Shown here: positions 18,948 through 27,557 of the stretch, one piece after another | Layout: every line of letters begins with the position of its first letter | Numbering within the stretch: position 1 is the stretch's first letter | From: JAUNBG01 sp964442735 | Lineage (GTDB): Bacteria > Planctomycetota > Planctomycetia > Pirellulales > Thermoguttaceae | Direction: 5' to 3' | DNA: 64,000 bases | Assembly: GCA_964442735.1 (NCBI GenBank) | Contig: CAYUAP010000004.1 | Coordinates: forward strand, 23,201-87,200 | Translations under genes and position numbers: made by a program | Notes under the pieces: model-generated | Database searches by the model: none | Told to the model about the DNA's origin: nothing | What the model saw: only the letters and a program-made list of their open reading frames with translations

Positions 18948-19179
18948 GTAACCATTCACGAACAATTTTGGAACCACGGATAACCACAGATAGTCTGCCA
19001 TAAAATACAATATTGTACAATAAAAAACGAAACATTTTTATCTGTTATAATAAATAATATTATCATAAAAATGTTTGTTTGCCTAAAAACTATCCGTGAA
19101 AATCAGTGTTATCTATGATTTCACATTATATCCATGGTTTCACATTATATCTGTGGTTTCACTTTATATCTGTGGTTAC
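18948..19179. mobile_element. Family B (IS66-like MITE) copy 1 with expanded right end
   Basis: Begins GTAACCATTCACGAAC and ends CTGTGGTTAC. The interior has the paired ACCACGGATAACCACAG / TATCCGTGAAAATCAGTG blocks and an AT-rich centre seen in all copies. The right end is amplified as about 19-bp units of TCYRTGGTTTCACATTATA (19110-19179). No clear 8-bp target duplication is visible. It fills most of the 316-bp gap between the convergent giant gene and the GH127 gene. Confidence 0.8.
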
Positions 19180-19201
19180 GATTACGAATTTTTTTGATCA
19201 A

Positions 19202-21178
19202 TTACGGTGTTTTTATTTCCGGGAATTCGGAAATACGAAGTCTGGTACAGCCATAGGGGATTAAATCCAGCCATTCATCAGGTTCGGTACTGACGACGGG
19301 ACTTGTCGGAGTCGTACCTGCCGAATTGGAATCCAATTTCCAGGAAGGGATTCGACGTCCTTTCATTTTGACAACGATAGGGGCTTTTTCGTTGGAGTAT
19401 GGAAACTCCGAGGGAGTGTTTTGGGTTATTTGAGTGGACTTCTCCCATTGATTATCCAGTAGAAGACCATAGTTCCATTCTGACTCCGGCTTTATTTTCC
19501 AATCGACGAAATCAGGTGTCCATTTGTGAATAACTTCAAATTTCTCTTTTATACGCAGAGAGAGAAGAAGTGGACCATAATAGAGTGAAACGGCATTGTT
19601 AAAGCGCCGTTCCATTCGTATGGACATTGGAATATTCATTTGAATCGTATCCCCGGTTTTCCAGAGACGCTTGACGGTCGTATAGGTGCCCGGCTCGGTC
19701 GGATAGTTCTGATTCCCTACGGTCACGGTCACTCCGTTACTCCAGGCTGGAATACGCAATCGAACCGGAAATTCCACCTGCGATTCCGTTTTAAACTGAA
19801 TGGTGATTTTTCCATCGAAGGGATAATTGGTAATTTCTTTAATTTCCACCTCTTGGGAAGGTGTACCGACTTTGGATGTTACTTTACAAGGGCCATAGGC
19901 GATAATTGCTAATCCATTATCCGGGGTTGCCATCCAGAGGTGCGAGACAAATTTCGGCCAGCCCTGATGCATATTGGAGGTACAACAGCCGTAATGGGGC
20001 TCTATTCCATAAATATTAGACGAGTCCGAATTATTACTCCAGTGCCGTTTGGATATATCGACTAAAACCTGATTCGACTGCTGGTCATATTGATGGGCAC
20101 GATAGTCGGGCGTACAGGCACCGGGATTGGCATTGTAGGCTAGAAGTTCCAATCGATCAGAAAATGACACATTTCCAAATACTTCCACAAGATTTTCCAG
20201 CGAAAACATCTCTTCGACTACGGCACATAATTCCGTTCCCTGTGTGGGACTACTGCCGGAGAGTTGTTCGTCTCCTGAAAAGCGTCCGCAGACCTGACCA
20301 TGATATTTGTCGAGTATTTCAAATTCTGTTACTGCTGTCGTTTTATATTCCTCTCCAGGGGTCATTTCGTAATAGAGGGCCGCGTTCTTTAAGGCCATGG
20401 CAATATTGACTACATGTGTTTCATGAATTTTTTGCGGTGTATTGAACGGAACGGGAAGGGTGGTATACGGGAAGTTTGTGAAATAATCATTCCAGTTGAA
20501 ACAATTCTTCTCGATATTGCGAACAACGTCTAGTATCAATGGATCTTTCGTCCGATTGTAAAGCCAATATCCGGAGAGAACTGTTTCCATGGCACGCATT
20601 CCGTGCCAGGTCGCTACCGGCCACTGTGGCTGACTCCGATGAAGATAATGGAAATAATTGGACATTAACGGAATAACTTTTTCATCATTAGTGGCTTCAT
20701 GGTATTGAGAGAGAACTTTCAGTGCGATGGAATTGGCCCAGGTATTCGTACCCGGTCCAAAATTACCGTCCGGTTTACCACTTTTCAAGATGTAATCGAT
20801 AAAAACCATTGCTTTATTTTTAAGCCGTTGATCGTCCAGTAACCAGGCGAGTGGGACAAGACCATCCAGATAATAGGGGCCACGTTCCCAACCTTCGCCT
20901 TTATCATTGCCACGCCATTTCGATATTTTAAGGTCGGGCCAGAATTCATCCAAATAACCGGTCAGACCATTGGCCTGAATTTCCAACTGTGTTCGTAACC
21001 AGCCTTCCGGTCTAACGGACCCCAAGGGGAGGGCAATAAAATGTTTCTCGGCTAGGGGCTCCTGATTGCTGTTAATGTTTCGGTTTTTATCTTGATTGAT
21101 TTCTTTTCCTTGCCCTATCGACAAAACGACTAAAAAAAAACTGAAGAATAAAAAAAGGAGAATGGTGTTTTTTTTCAT
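19202..21178 (-). CDS. Secreted GH127 (DUF1680) beta-L-arabinofuranosidase-like protein
   Basis: The 658-residue protein has an N-terminal signal peptide (MKKNTILLFLFFSFFLVVLSIG). The opening LPLGSVRPEGWLRTQLEIQANGLTGYLDEFWPD is characteristic of the DUF1680/GH127 family. The metal/nucleophile site is visible as TELCAVVE (Glu and Cys) and HYGCCTSNMHQGWPK, whose adjacent cysteines correspond to the zinc ligand and nucleophilic cysteine described for GH127 enzymes. The C-terminus (VTVTVGNQNYP, MSIRMERRFNNAVSLYYGPLLLSLRI) is the usual beta-sandwich part. It would release L-arabinofuranose from plant glycans or glycoproteins outside the cytoplasm. It is a single gene 14 kb or more from the other arabinose genes (GH62 at 56827, araB at 58036) but fits the same diet. 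Specificity within GH127/GH146-type families is not certain. Confidence 0.85.
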   Translation of the reverse strand: MKKNTILLFLFFSFFLVVLSIGQGKEINQDKNRNINSNQEPLAEKHFIALPLGSVRPEGWLRTQLEIQANGLTGYLDEFWPDLKISKWRGNDKGEGWERGPYYLDGLVPLAWLLDDQRLKNKAMVFIDYILKSGKPDGNFGPGTNTWANSIALKVLSQYHEATNDEKVIPLMSNYFHYLHRSQPQWPVATWHGMRAMETVLSGYWLYNRTKDPLILDVVRNIEKNCFNWNDYFTNFPYTTLPVPFNTPQKIHETHVVNIAMALKNAALYYEMTPGEEYKTTAVTEFEILDKYHGQVCGRFSGDEQLSGSSPTQGTELCAVVEEMFSLENLVEVFGNVSFSDRLELLAYNANPGACTPDYRAHQYDQQSNQVLVDISKRHWSNNSDSSNIYGIEPHYGCCTSNMHQGWPKFVSHLWMATPDNGLAIIAYGPCKVTSKVGTPSQEVEIKEITNYPFDGKITIQFKTESQVEFPVRLRIPAWSNGVTVTVGNQNYPTEPGTYTTVKRLWKTGDTIQMNIPMSIRMERRFNNAVSLYYGPLLLSLRIKEKFEVIHKWTPDFVDWKIKPESEWNYGLLLDNQWEKSTQITQNTPSEFPYSNEKAPIVVKMKGRRIPSWKLDSNSAGTTPTSPVVSTEPDEWLDLIPYGCTRLRISEFPEIKTP

Positions 21179-21310
21179 AGGTTCACTTTCATTTAAAATA
21201 TATATTTATATACGTTTGAAGGATACTTTTATTTCTCGTTCCTGTTATGGGAAACAGGTGGAATGTTACAATAAAACATTATAATAAAACATTACAGTTT
21301 AATAGTGTTA

Positions 21311-21648
21311 TATTATACTGCAGAATGTTTCAAAACTATCCTTCCCGGGAATGTAGACTATCCGCCTGTACCCTTCAAAACAGGTATCTTGCCTGGTAAC
21401 TCTTCACGAACAATTTTGGAACCACGGATATCACGGATAAACACAGGTAGTCTGTCGTAAAATACAATATTTTATAATAACAAACGAAACATTTTTATCT
21501 ATTATAATAAATAATTTTATCATAAAGAAGTTTGTTTGCCAAATACTATCCGTGAAAATCAGTGTTATCCATGGTTTCACTTTATATCCATGAACGGCTA
21601 CCTTGCCTGTTTTGAAAAAAAGGAAATTTAAACGGTCTGGAGTATATA
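21311..21648. mobile_element. Family A element split by family B copy 2
   Basis: The left part (TTATACTG, CTTCCCGGGAATG, CAAAACAGGTAT) and the right part (CTTGCCTGTTTTGAAAA, AAACGGTCTGGAGTATATA) form one family A element when bases 21396-21609 are removed: the junction then reads AAAACAGGTATCTTGCCTGTTTT, the expected second palindrome. Confidence 0.78.
21396..21601. mobile_element. Family B (IS66-like MITE) copy 2 with 8-bp target duplication
   Basis: A 206-bp element with ends GTAACTCTTCACGAAC and CATGAACGGCTAC. It is flanked by CTTGCCTG at 21388-21395 and CTTGCCTG at 21602-21609, a perfect 8-bp direct repeat. GTAA ends and 8-bp duplications are the published hallmarks of the IS66 family; the element has no coding capacity and so would be moved in trans. 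Confidence 0.85.
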
Positions 21649-22477
21649 TCTTGAAACCACAATTATCACTAAATCACTAAACAACACAGTTAGCTGTACA
21701 TACCCCGGTTTTTGGCTGACTTTACGTTTCGATAACTTCCCGGGATAATGATTCTACTCTTTAGGCCAAAACCATAAACCACTTAACAGGTGCAAGCCAT
21801 GGATATAACAATTCCATGCCGTTAAAAATCGGGGAATTTACAGCAGATAGTGTACCAAAAAATAAAACACCTTGCAATAACAAACCTGAAAATAATCGTA
21901 TCTATAGTCCGTAGTTTTGTTTTGAATTTTAATAAAAACGTCGTTTTATTAAAGTTCACAAAGGTGGAATACCTGTTATGTAGGAGGTGAACGAGATCTC
22001 CACCTTCCAGGCCAGTTTTCTTTAAGTATAAATTAGTACAATTTACGAACTCTACTCAAGGTCGTTATAAAAGTCTATTTTTCAAAACAGGCGAGACGCC
22101 TGTTTTGCGGAGATACGGACGAGACGTTCATGTTCCAGTCCAGTCTGTTTTGTGAAAAAGATGGTTAAACTTTACGTTTTTTGGAATATGGGCAAAACAG
22201 GCGAGACGCCTGTTTTGCGGAGATACGGACGAGACGTTCATGTTCCAGTCCAGTCTGTTTTGTGAAAAAGATGGTTAAACTTTACGTTTTTTGGAATATG
22301 GGCAAAACAGGCGAGACGCCTGTTTTGCGGAGATGCGGACGAGACGTCCGCGTTTCAGACCTGTCTGTCATAACAACAGATTTTATCACACCCTTTTGTG
22401 AACAGTAGGGAACTTTTATAAAAAGTTATCTTTAAATACTATTTGCGGAAGTTCCGCAACATTACAATTCCGGCCTT
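21649..22477. other. Long intergenic region with repeat remnants
   Basis: No plausible gene is seen. The region holds an 8-bp inverted repeat AAGGTGGA/TCCACCTT (21961-21968 and 21999-22006) around a GGAGGTGAACGAGAT stretch, then the 110-bp direct repeats described separately. The only long open frames are translated repeats. Confidence 0.6.
22052..22372. repeat. Family A left end plus 110-bp direct repeats, 2 identical copies and a partial third
   Basis: ACTCAAGGTCGTTATAAAAG begins the element. Two units at 22084-22193 and 22194-22303 are identical; each has AAAACAGGCGAGACGCCTGTTTT, then ACGGACGAGACGTTCATG, then a unique tail ending GGAATATGGGC. The third copy (from 22304) diverges after GCGGAGATGCGGACGAGACGTCCGC, which restores the perfect palindrome. 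Identity of two units implies recent duplication. Confidence 0.88.
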
Positions 22478-24616
22478 TTATTTTTTCGAAGAAAAGTAGA
22501 CTGTTTCCTCCCAATGTTCATACAATAGGGCCAGGGTATCTTGCGTTTCCTTGATTTCGCCATTAATCTGTTTGATTCGTTCTCCGTTACGCAGTACATT
22601 GGGATCCAATAGTTCTTCCTGTAATACTTGCAATTGTGTTTCCAGCATAAAGACTTCCGCCTCAATATCGTCGAGTTTTCGGAACGGGAATTTTCGTTTG
22701 CGTTTCTCCTTCGGCGAATCGGATAAATCAATTGGTTTCCCTGTTTTCTGCGGAATGATAACAGTCGGAATTGGTACCTTTTGCCCTTTTTTTCCTTTCT
22801 TCTTGTTGGTATTTTCTGCGGATACTCTTAACGCGTCCATCTGTCTCTCTTTATGGCTTTTATTGGAGGGAGGAGGGGACGTTGTTTTAACGTTCATGGA
22901 ATTTGATTTCGAATTGGATGCGGAATTTACAGTAGAAATTTTCTTCCTGGGAACGATCTCTGGTTCATCCAACGCATTCGGGACAAAAGGATCCCGAATC
23001 AGTCCCTTGGAGACCATATATCGGAAGGTGGAATAATTACCTTCCAAAACATAAAATCTTGCATTGGGCTGAATAATCAGAAGATGGTCCGCGACCTGAT
23101 CAACGAAATAACGGTCGTGACTAATAAAAATTACCGTTCCATCAAACGTATGCAAGGCCTGTTCCAAGGCTTGACGTGCCCACAGGTCGAGATGGTTGGT
23201 TGGCTCGTCTAAAATCATAACGTTCGGATCATTTGCGGCCAGCATGGCCAGGGCGGCTCGACATCGTTGCCCCCCACTCAAACTGTTGACCGTCTGTAAT
23301 TGCTGATCGCCCGTTAAACCGAAGGCCCCCAGAAGGGATCGTCTCTGAAGTTCCTCAAATATTTTGCCCTGGGGCCGAATTGCGTCTACAACCAACTGTT
23401 CGTCATTCAAGACGTGAAGATGTTGATCGAAATAACCAACTTTTATCCCTTTTCCTGACTGTACGGTTCCTGCATCTTGGGGAATTTCACCTAGGATACA
23501 TTTTAAAAAAGTGGTTTTTCCACACCCATTCGGTCCTAATATCGCCCAGCGCTGACCACGTTCGATATTAAGGGTTACATCGTGAAACAAAGTTCGACCG
23601 TCGAATCCCTTCGATAGGTTTTCGACACGAAACACAATATCGCCTGTTCGTGTGGTCGGAGGGAATTTCATACCGGGAGTTGTTATCAATCGGGGAAGAT
23701 CGACCGGATTCTCTTCGAGTCGTTCCAGTTTTTTCCGTCGATCTTCCGCCTGTGCCGCCTTCATACCATAATGATGACGACGTATAAAATCCTTCGCCTT
23801 CTCCACCTTCTCCACATATTTTTCATATGTTTTGGTCTGAACGGCCAATCGTTCCTCTTTTAACGTTGTGTACTTCGAGAAATTGCCCGGATAATCTTCG
23901 ACCGTTCCCATAAAGAGTTCGAAGGTACGGTTCGTGACCCGATCAAGAAAATAACGATCATGACTGACTAAAATAACCGCCGCATTGGTCTCCAGCAGGA
24001 AGTTTTCCAGCCATTCAGTAGCCATTAAATCCAAGTGGTTCGACGGTTCGTCCAGAAGCATAATATCCGGCTCTTCCAGAAGAAGTTTTGCAAGACTCAA
24101 TCGGTTCAGTTCACCACCACTGAGCGTTGCGATATCCTGATTGAGTTCTTCGTCCTTGAATCCGACTCCATGAAGTATTTTTTCAATTCGATAGTCGATA
24201 TTATAGGCATTGCGGTGTAATAGTTCTTCGTGAATACGGTCGAACCGACGCGCCAGCCGATCATGTTCCGAAGGGTCTGTAACAGTTCCGATTCGGACCG
24301 CTATTTCCTCTGACTCCTTCTGTAGCCGGACAAGAGACTCCAGTGCCAATTGGGCCTCCTGCAATATGGTACGGCCCGATGTAATCGTCGGACGCTGTTC
24401 AAGATACCCCAACGATATTTCCGAGGATTTTTCAATAGAACCTCGTTCCGTTTCCTCTTTACCGACCAGAATATTTAAGAGGGTCGTTTTACCACAGCCG
24501 TTGGGGCCAACCAAACCTATTTTATCACCGGCGCGAACCTGAAATGTTACATCGGAAAGAACCGGTTCCGGACCAAAATACTTTCGTAAATGCGATACGT
24601 TTAAAATTACTTCCAT
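22478..24616 (-). CDS. ABC-F family ATPase (Uup/YdiF-like)
   Basis: This 712-residue soluble protein has two ABC ATPase cassettes in tandem and no membrane segment, the ABC-F arrangement. The first has Walker A GPNGCGKTT near residue 37 and signature LSGGELNRLSLAKLLLEEPDIMLLDEPSNHLD in its course; the second has GPNGCGKTT near residue 355 and LSGGQRCRAALAML followed by DEPTNHLD. The linker between cassettes is charged (KTYEKYVEKVEKAKDFIRRHHYGMKAAQAEDRRKKLERLEE). A low-complexity Ser/Asn/Lys linker and a C-terminal coiled coil (residues about 650-705) resemble Uup. ABC-F proteins act on the ribosome or, for Uup, on branched DNA intermediates. Its ATG overlaps the stop of the upstream pseudopilin gene by one base (TAATG), so the pair is probably translationally coupled; why is unclear. 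Confidence 0.9.
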   Translation of the reverse strand: MEVILNVSHLRKYFGPEPVLSDVTFQVRAGDKIGLVGPNGCGKTTLLNILVGKEETERGSIEKSSEISLGYLEQRPTITSGRTILQEAQLALESLVRLQKESEEIAVRIGTVTDPSEHDRLARRFDRIHEELLHRNAYNIDYRIEKILHGVGFKDEELNQDIATLSGGELNRLSLAKLLLEEPDIMLLDEPSNHLDLMATEWLENFLLETNAAVILVSHDRYFLDRVTNRTFELFMGTVEDYPGNFSKYTTLKEERLAVQTKTYEKYVEKVEKAKDFIRRHHYGMKAAQAEDRRKKLERLEENPVDLPRLITTPGMKFPPTTRTGDIVFRVENLSKGFDGRTLFHDVTLNIERGQRWAILGPNGCGKTTFLKCILGEIPQDAGTVQSGKGIKVGYFDQHLHVLNDEQLVVDAIRPQGKIFEELQRRSLLGAFGLTGDQQLQTVNSLSGGQRCRAALAMLAANDPNVMILDEPTNHLDLWARQALEQALHTFDGTVIFISHDRYFVDQVADHLLIIQPNARFYVLEGNYSTFRYMVSKGLIRDPFVPNALDEPEIVPRKKISTVNSASNSKSNSMNVKTTSPPPSNKSHKERQMDALRVSAENTNKKKGKKGQKVPIPTVIIPQKTGKPIDLSDSPKEKRKRKFPFRKLDDIEAEVFMLETQLQVLQEELLDPNVLRNGERIKQINGEIKETQDTLALLYEHWEETVYFSSKK

Positions 24617-26346
24617 TACTTATTTTTTGCACTATAATCGACGTTTAACGTCATATTTCGAATATTACCGCTCCGGGGGTCGAAAACACGGAGCTCAACC
24701 TGAAGCGCTTTAAGAGTGTTACTGTAGGGGGGCGGAAAATCGGGTATGTTTTCTGTGGCCAATTGACCTTGTAACGGAATATCCGTCGCCGTTAGTCCGT
24801 CATTATTGGAACCACCTTTCCGTTTCAGATACTCGATTTCATATTGTTCCGTCCATGTATCGAAGATACACGGAAGGAATGGTTTACGATTTATGTCCGT
24901 TGTGTTACTATTGATATCCCCAGTATGAGTATTCCAATAATTCGTTTCAAAACTATAGACACCTCGAGACAGAAACCCTTTATTACTCGTTGTCGGAACA
25001 GCTCCCAAATCAACATATTTATTGGTGACATCATCCCAAACTTTAACATCAAAGGAGAGAACATTGGTTAAAATAACGTCCTGGGTAAATATTGGATAGG
25101 TAGTATCCGGAGTTGCCGCAGTTAAATCTCCGGAATTCATATCGACTTGTGACCAACAGTTGGCGTCCACCCAATAATCGATAAAAGGATTTCCCACACC
25201 ATTTGGCAGTAACGCACAAGCGGTTGATGTACCACTCGTCTGTAGAGTCTGATACCAGCCAGGCCACCAATCGGAATTGGAAGAAGGCGTACCCCTGTTA
25301 TATTGGCCAAAAGGCTCGCCCGCTCGAAAACTCTGAATGGCATTATTATTATTGAAAATATAGGTCGCACTCTCCTGCTTGGTTGGAAGACGTAGCCAAT
25401 ACCAGCTATCATACAAACCATGGGAATCATCATAATTATTGTTGCCGCGACTAAACTGAAAACCGGCATAGCTTGTTCCCGAAGAAGAATACGAGGGATT
25501 CATCGTCTGCCAATAACCATAACGATTAGCTCGATTACTCAAATCGGCCAATGTATTGGCAATAACGTAACCATTACTGTCCAGATGAACTGAAACATCA
25601 TAAAAACGGAAGAAACCATAGCCCTGCTTTACATCTTTTCTTCGCGTATCCATATTTGTATTGGTATTAAGGGATGCAACTCCAACATCACTATAATCGA
25701 CTGTATTCAATTTACTTTGCAGCAGTTCATTCGGAAGAATTAAAAGGATACGACGATATAACGTTGTTCCACGAAGGAACCATACTATTTCAGCATATTC
25801 CGATTCCATGGTTTCGTCACCGACCCGACCACGAAAATATTTACCGGCAGGAGCTTTTGCGGTGAACATTAAAATATCATCGGAATCACCGACGGTTGTG
25901 TCAGTAACATTTGTTCCACGGTCAGAGTCCAGTGCTACGGAATGCTGGCCCGGCGTATAAACTCCAACTTGTGTCCCCCCAATATTGGAATAGGTTATAT
26001 TATTGGAGTAAAGATTGTTTCGAAGGGATACCCCCTGGCCTTCAATATAACAGAAATAACCTTCGTTATTATTGGAGTTTCGTGGTGGTGTCAAAGGAAC
26101 TGAAACCGATGTCAGGTCCGATTCTAAACGATCCCGTGCATTGCGAAGACTATTGGACATCTCCATGGTACTTTGGGTCTCGTTCATAACACTGCCTACC
26201 CGACTGAAAATATTCGCTACCCCATACATGAGCATGAGCATTAATGTAACGGATAATAATATTTCCAGTAGAGTGTACCCCCGCTGTCTCCTGCACCATT
26301 CGTTGACGGTGGGATTACCTGTAATACATATTGTTGAATTCAGCAT
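24616..26346 (-). CDS. GspJ/PilW-like minor pseudopilin
   Basis: The 576-residue protein has a 19-residue leader ending CRRQRG and the helix YTLLEILLSVTLMLMLMYGVANIF with Glu at +5, the prepilin-peptidase signature. It is followed by NETQSTMEMSNSLRNARDRLESDLTSV, the typical GspJ/PilW extended helix. The large domain after residue 80 is Asn/Tyr/Trp-rich like the other pseudopilins of this window, and the C-terminus (ALQVELRVFDPRSGNIRNMTLNVDYS) matches the closing strands of GspJ proteins. It supplies the minor pseudopilin missing from the cluster at 5851-18885 although it is 6 kb away on the other strand. TGGAG lies 8 bases before the ATG. A long perfect inverted repeat sits in its leader. Confidence 0.8.
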   Translation of the reverse strand: MLNSTICITGNPTVNEWCRRQRGYTLLEILLSVTLMLMLMYGVANIFSRVGSVMNETQSTMEMSNSLRNARDRLESDLTSVSVPLTPPRNSNNNEGYFCYIEGQGVSLRNNLYSNNITYSNIGGTQVGVYTPGQHSVALDSDRGTNVTDTTVGDSDDILMFTAKAPAGKYFRGRVGDETMESEYAEIVWFLRGTTLYRRILLILPNELLQSKLNTVDYSDVGVASLNTNTNMDTRRKDVKQGYGFFRFYDVSVHLDSNGYVIANTLADLSNRANRYGYWQTMNPSYSSSGTSYAGFQFSRGNNNYDDSHGLYDSWYWLRLPTKQESATYIFNNNNAIQSFRAGEPFGQYNRGTPSSNSDWWPGWYQTLQTSGTSTACALLPNGVGNPFIDYWVDANCWSQVDMNSGDLTAATPDTTYPIFTQDVILTNVLSFDVKVWDDVTNKYVDLGAVPTTSNKGFLSRGVYSFETNYWNTHTGDINSNTTDINRKPFLPCIFDTWTEQYEIEYLKRKGGSNNDGLTATDIPLQGQLATENIPDFPPPYSNTLKALQVELRVFDPRSGNIRNMTLNVDYSAKNK

Positions 26347-26365
26347 AAAGTATACTCCAGGGAAC

Positions 26366-26432
26366 CTGTTTTCGATGCGGCTGGTCTCTACTTCGTATTA
26401 ATGAAAAGCGAAGTGGAGTACATCGAAAACAG
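26366..26432 (-). promoter_or_regulatory. Leader hairpin upstream of the GspJ-like gene
   Basis: CTGTTTTCGATG (26366-26377) and CATCGAAAACAG (26421-26432) are a perfect 12-bp inverted repeat, and inside it ACTTCG / CGAAGT form a second matched pair. The structure ends 20 bases before the ATG and would place the ribosome-binding site just beyond a stable stem. Could be an mRNA control element or a dimer operator. Confidence 0.55.
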
Positions 26433-27011
26433 CGTCCGATATAAAAGTTGTGTCTGCCCTTCTTATTATTATATCTATTTGACCCTTTTTTGACAAAAAA
26501 GTCAACGGGCTGTTTCCAAAAAAAACTCTATTTTAACAAAATTTTAGGAATTATGCGTTCTTTTTTCGAATAATTGTTAAAATAGGTGGTTTGGAAAAAT
26601 AAAAAGAGAATATTTCCATTATGAGAGGGCTCAACAGTGTGGATAACTAAATCAAACATTCATGAAATAATAATACAAAAATTGTTAAAATAACAAATAA
26701 TAATATTATCGTAATTAATGTTTATAAAAATAAATTTGTTAAATTGTTTTTCTTCGATATTCCATTATTCTATTATTTCATTTACGACTTGATATAGGAA
26801 ACAGGTCAGGAATGATGATTCTGGTGGATCTGTTTCAGGTAGTTATACAGTATAATTAATCGCAATGATTTATCACAATCAGCAAGGAACAGCAGAAAAT
26901 TAAAAAAATTTTCTTTTTTTATGTAAAAAAAAAGGGTTCGACTGCTATTAATACATAAAGGGCCATGGAAGTATTCAGGTTTATCCTGCATAAAAATTTT
27001 TAAGACTATAA
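26433..27011. other. AT-rich intergenic region upstream of the sigma factor gene
   Basis: No gene is seen. AATTGTTAAAATA occurs at 26572-26584 and 26690-26702, with an inverted version TATTTTAACAAAATT near 26529. TTTTTTGACAAAAAAGTCAA near 26486 is an imperfect hairpin. These may be regulator sites for the ECF operon; no clear -35/-10 pair could be chosen. Confidence 0.4.
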
Positions 27012-27557
27012 ATGGAGTCACAGGAACTAATGAATGACAGCGAACAAGATCATCAGACAGAAGAATTTCTGACTTTAATCGACCAATATTCGCGTTCTAT
27101 TTATGCGGTGATTTTGCGGATGGTCTTGAATCGTAATGATGCGGACGATATTTATCAGGAGACCTGTATAGTTTTATGGCGCAAATTTTCCGATTTTCAG
27201 CAGGGAACGAATTTTCGTCTCTGGTCATCACGCATAGCGATTAATCAGGTTATGGCCTGGCGCACTCAATTAAAACGGGAAAAAGTGGTTTTTAGCTCCA
27301 AGTTCCTCGAAACGGTTGCTGAAGAGACTGCTTCAATCATGGAGGACCGTTCCGAAGATATTTCCGATTGTTTTTCCAAACTCTCTCAACGACATCAGGA
27401 GATGATAACCTTGCGTTATAAAGAGCAATGGGAGGTAGACATCATAGCCGAAAAATATCATCGAACGGCCAATGCTATTTATCGATTACTACAGCGTATT
27501 CGGGAAAAACTGTTTTTATGTTTTGAATCTAAAAGGAAATTTGAATCCTATGAATAA
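27012..27557 (+). CDS. ECF-type RNA polymerase sigma factor
   Basis: The 181-residue protein has the two-domain ECF layout. Region 2 spans about residues 20-90 (DQYSRSIYAVILRMVLNRNDADDIYQETCIVLWRKFSDF, with the DADDIYQET core-binding helix and a LWRKF promoter-melting stretch), and region 4 about 120-170 (LSQRHQEMITLRYKEQWEVDIIAEKYHRTANAIYRLLQRIREKL, a helix-turn-helix that reads the -35). The QETCIVLWRKF and ANAIYRLLQRIR wording is typical of planctomycete/verrucomicrobial ECF groups paired with FecR proteins. It overlaps the next gene by 8 bases, so the two are translationally coupled. Targets are unknown, but secreted and cell-surface genes are the common theme. Confidence 0.93.
   Translation: MESQELMNDSEQDHQTEEFLTLIDQYSRSIYAVILRMVLNRNDADDIYQETCIVLWRKFSDFQQGTNFRLWSSRIAINQVMAWRTQLKREKVVFSSKFLETVAEETASIMEDRSEDISDCFSKLSQRHQEMITLRYKEQWEVDIIAEKYHRTANAIYRLLQRIREKLFLCFESKRKFESYE

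Noticed and set aside
22181..22408. Small gene in the 110-bp repeat triplet
   Set aside because: It is translated repeat sequence with no conserved motif or ribosome-binding site.
27472..27549. Longer N-terminus for the FecR protein
   Set aside because: It lies wholly inside the sigma factor gene; the ATG at 27550 has a purine-rich site upstream.
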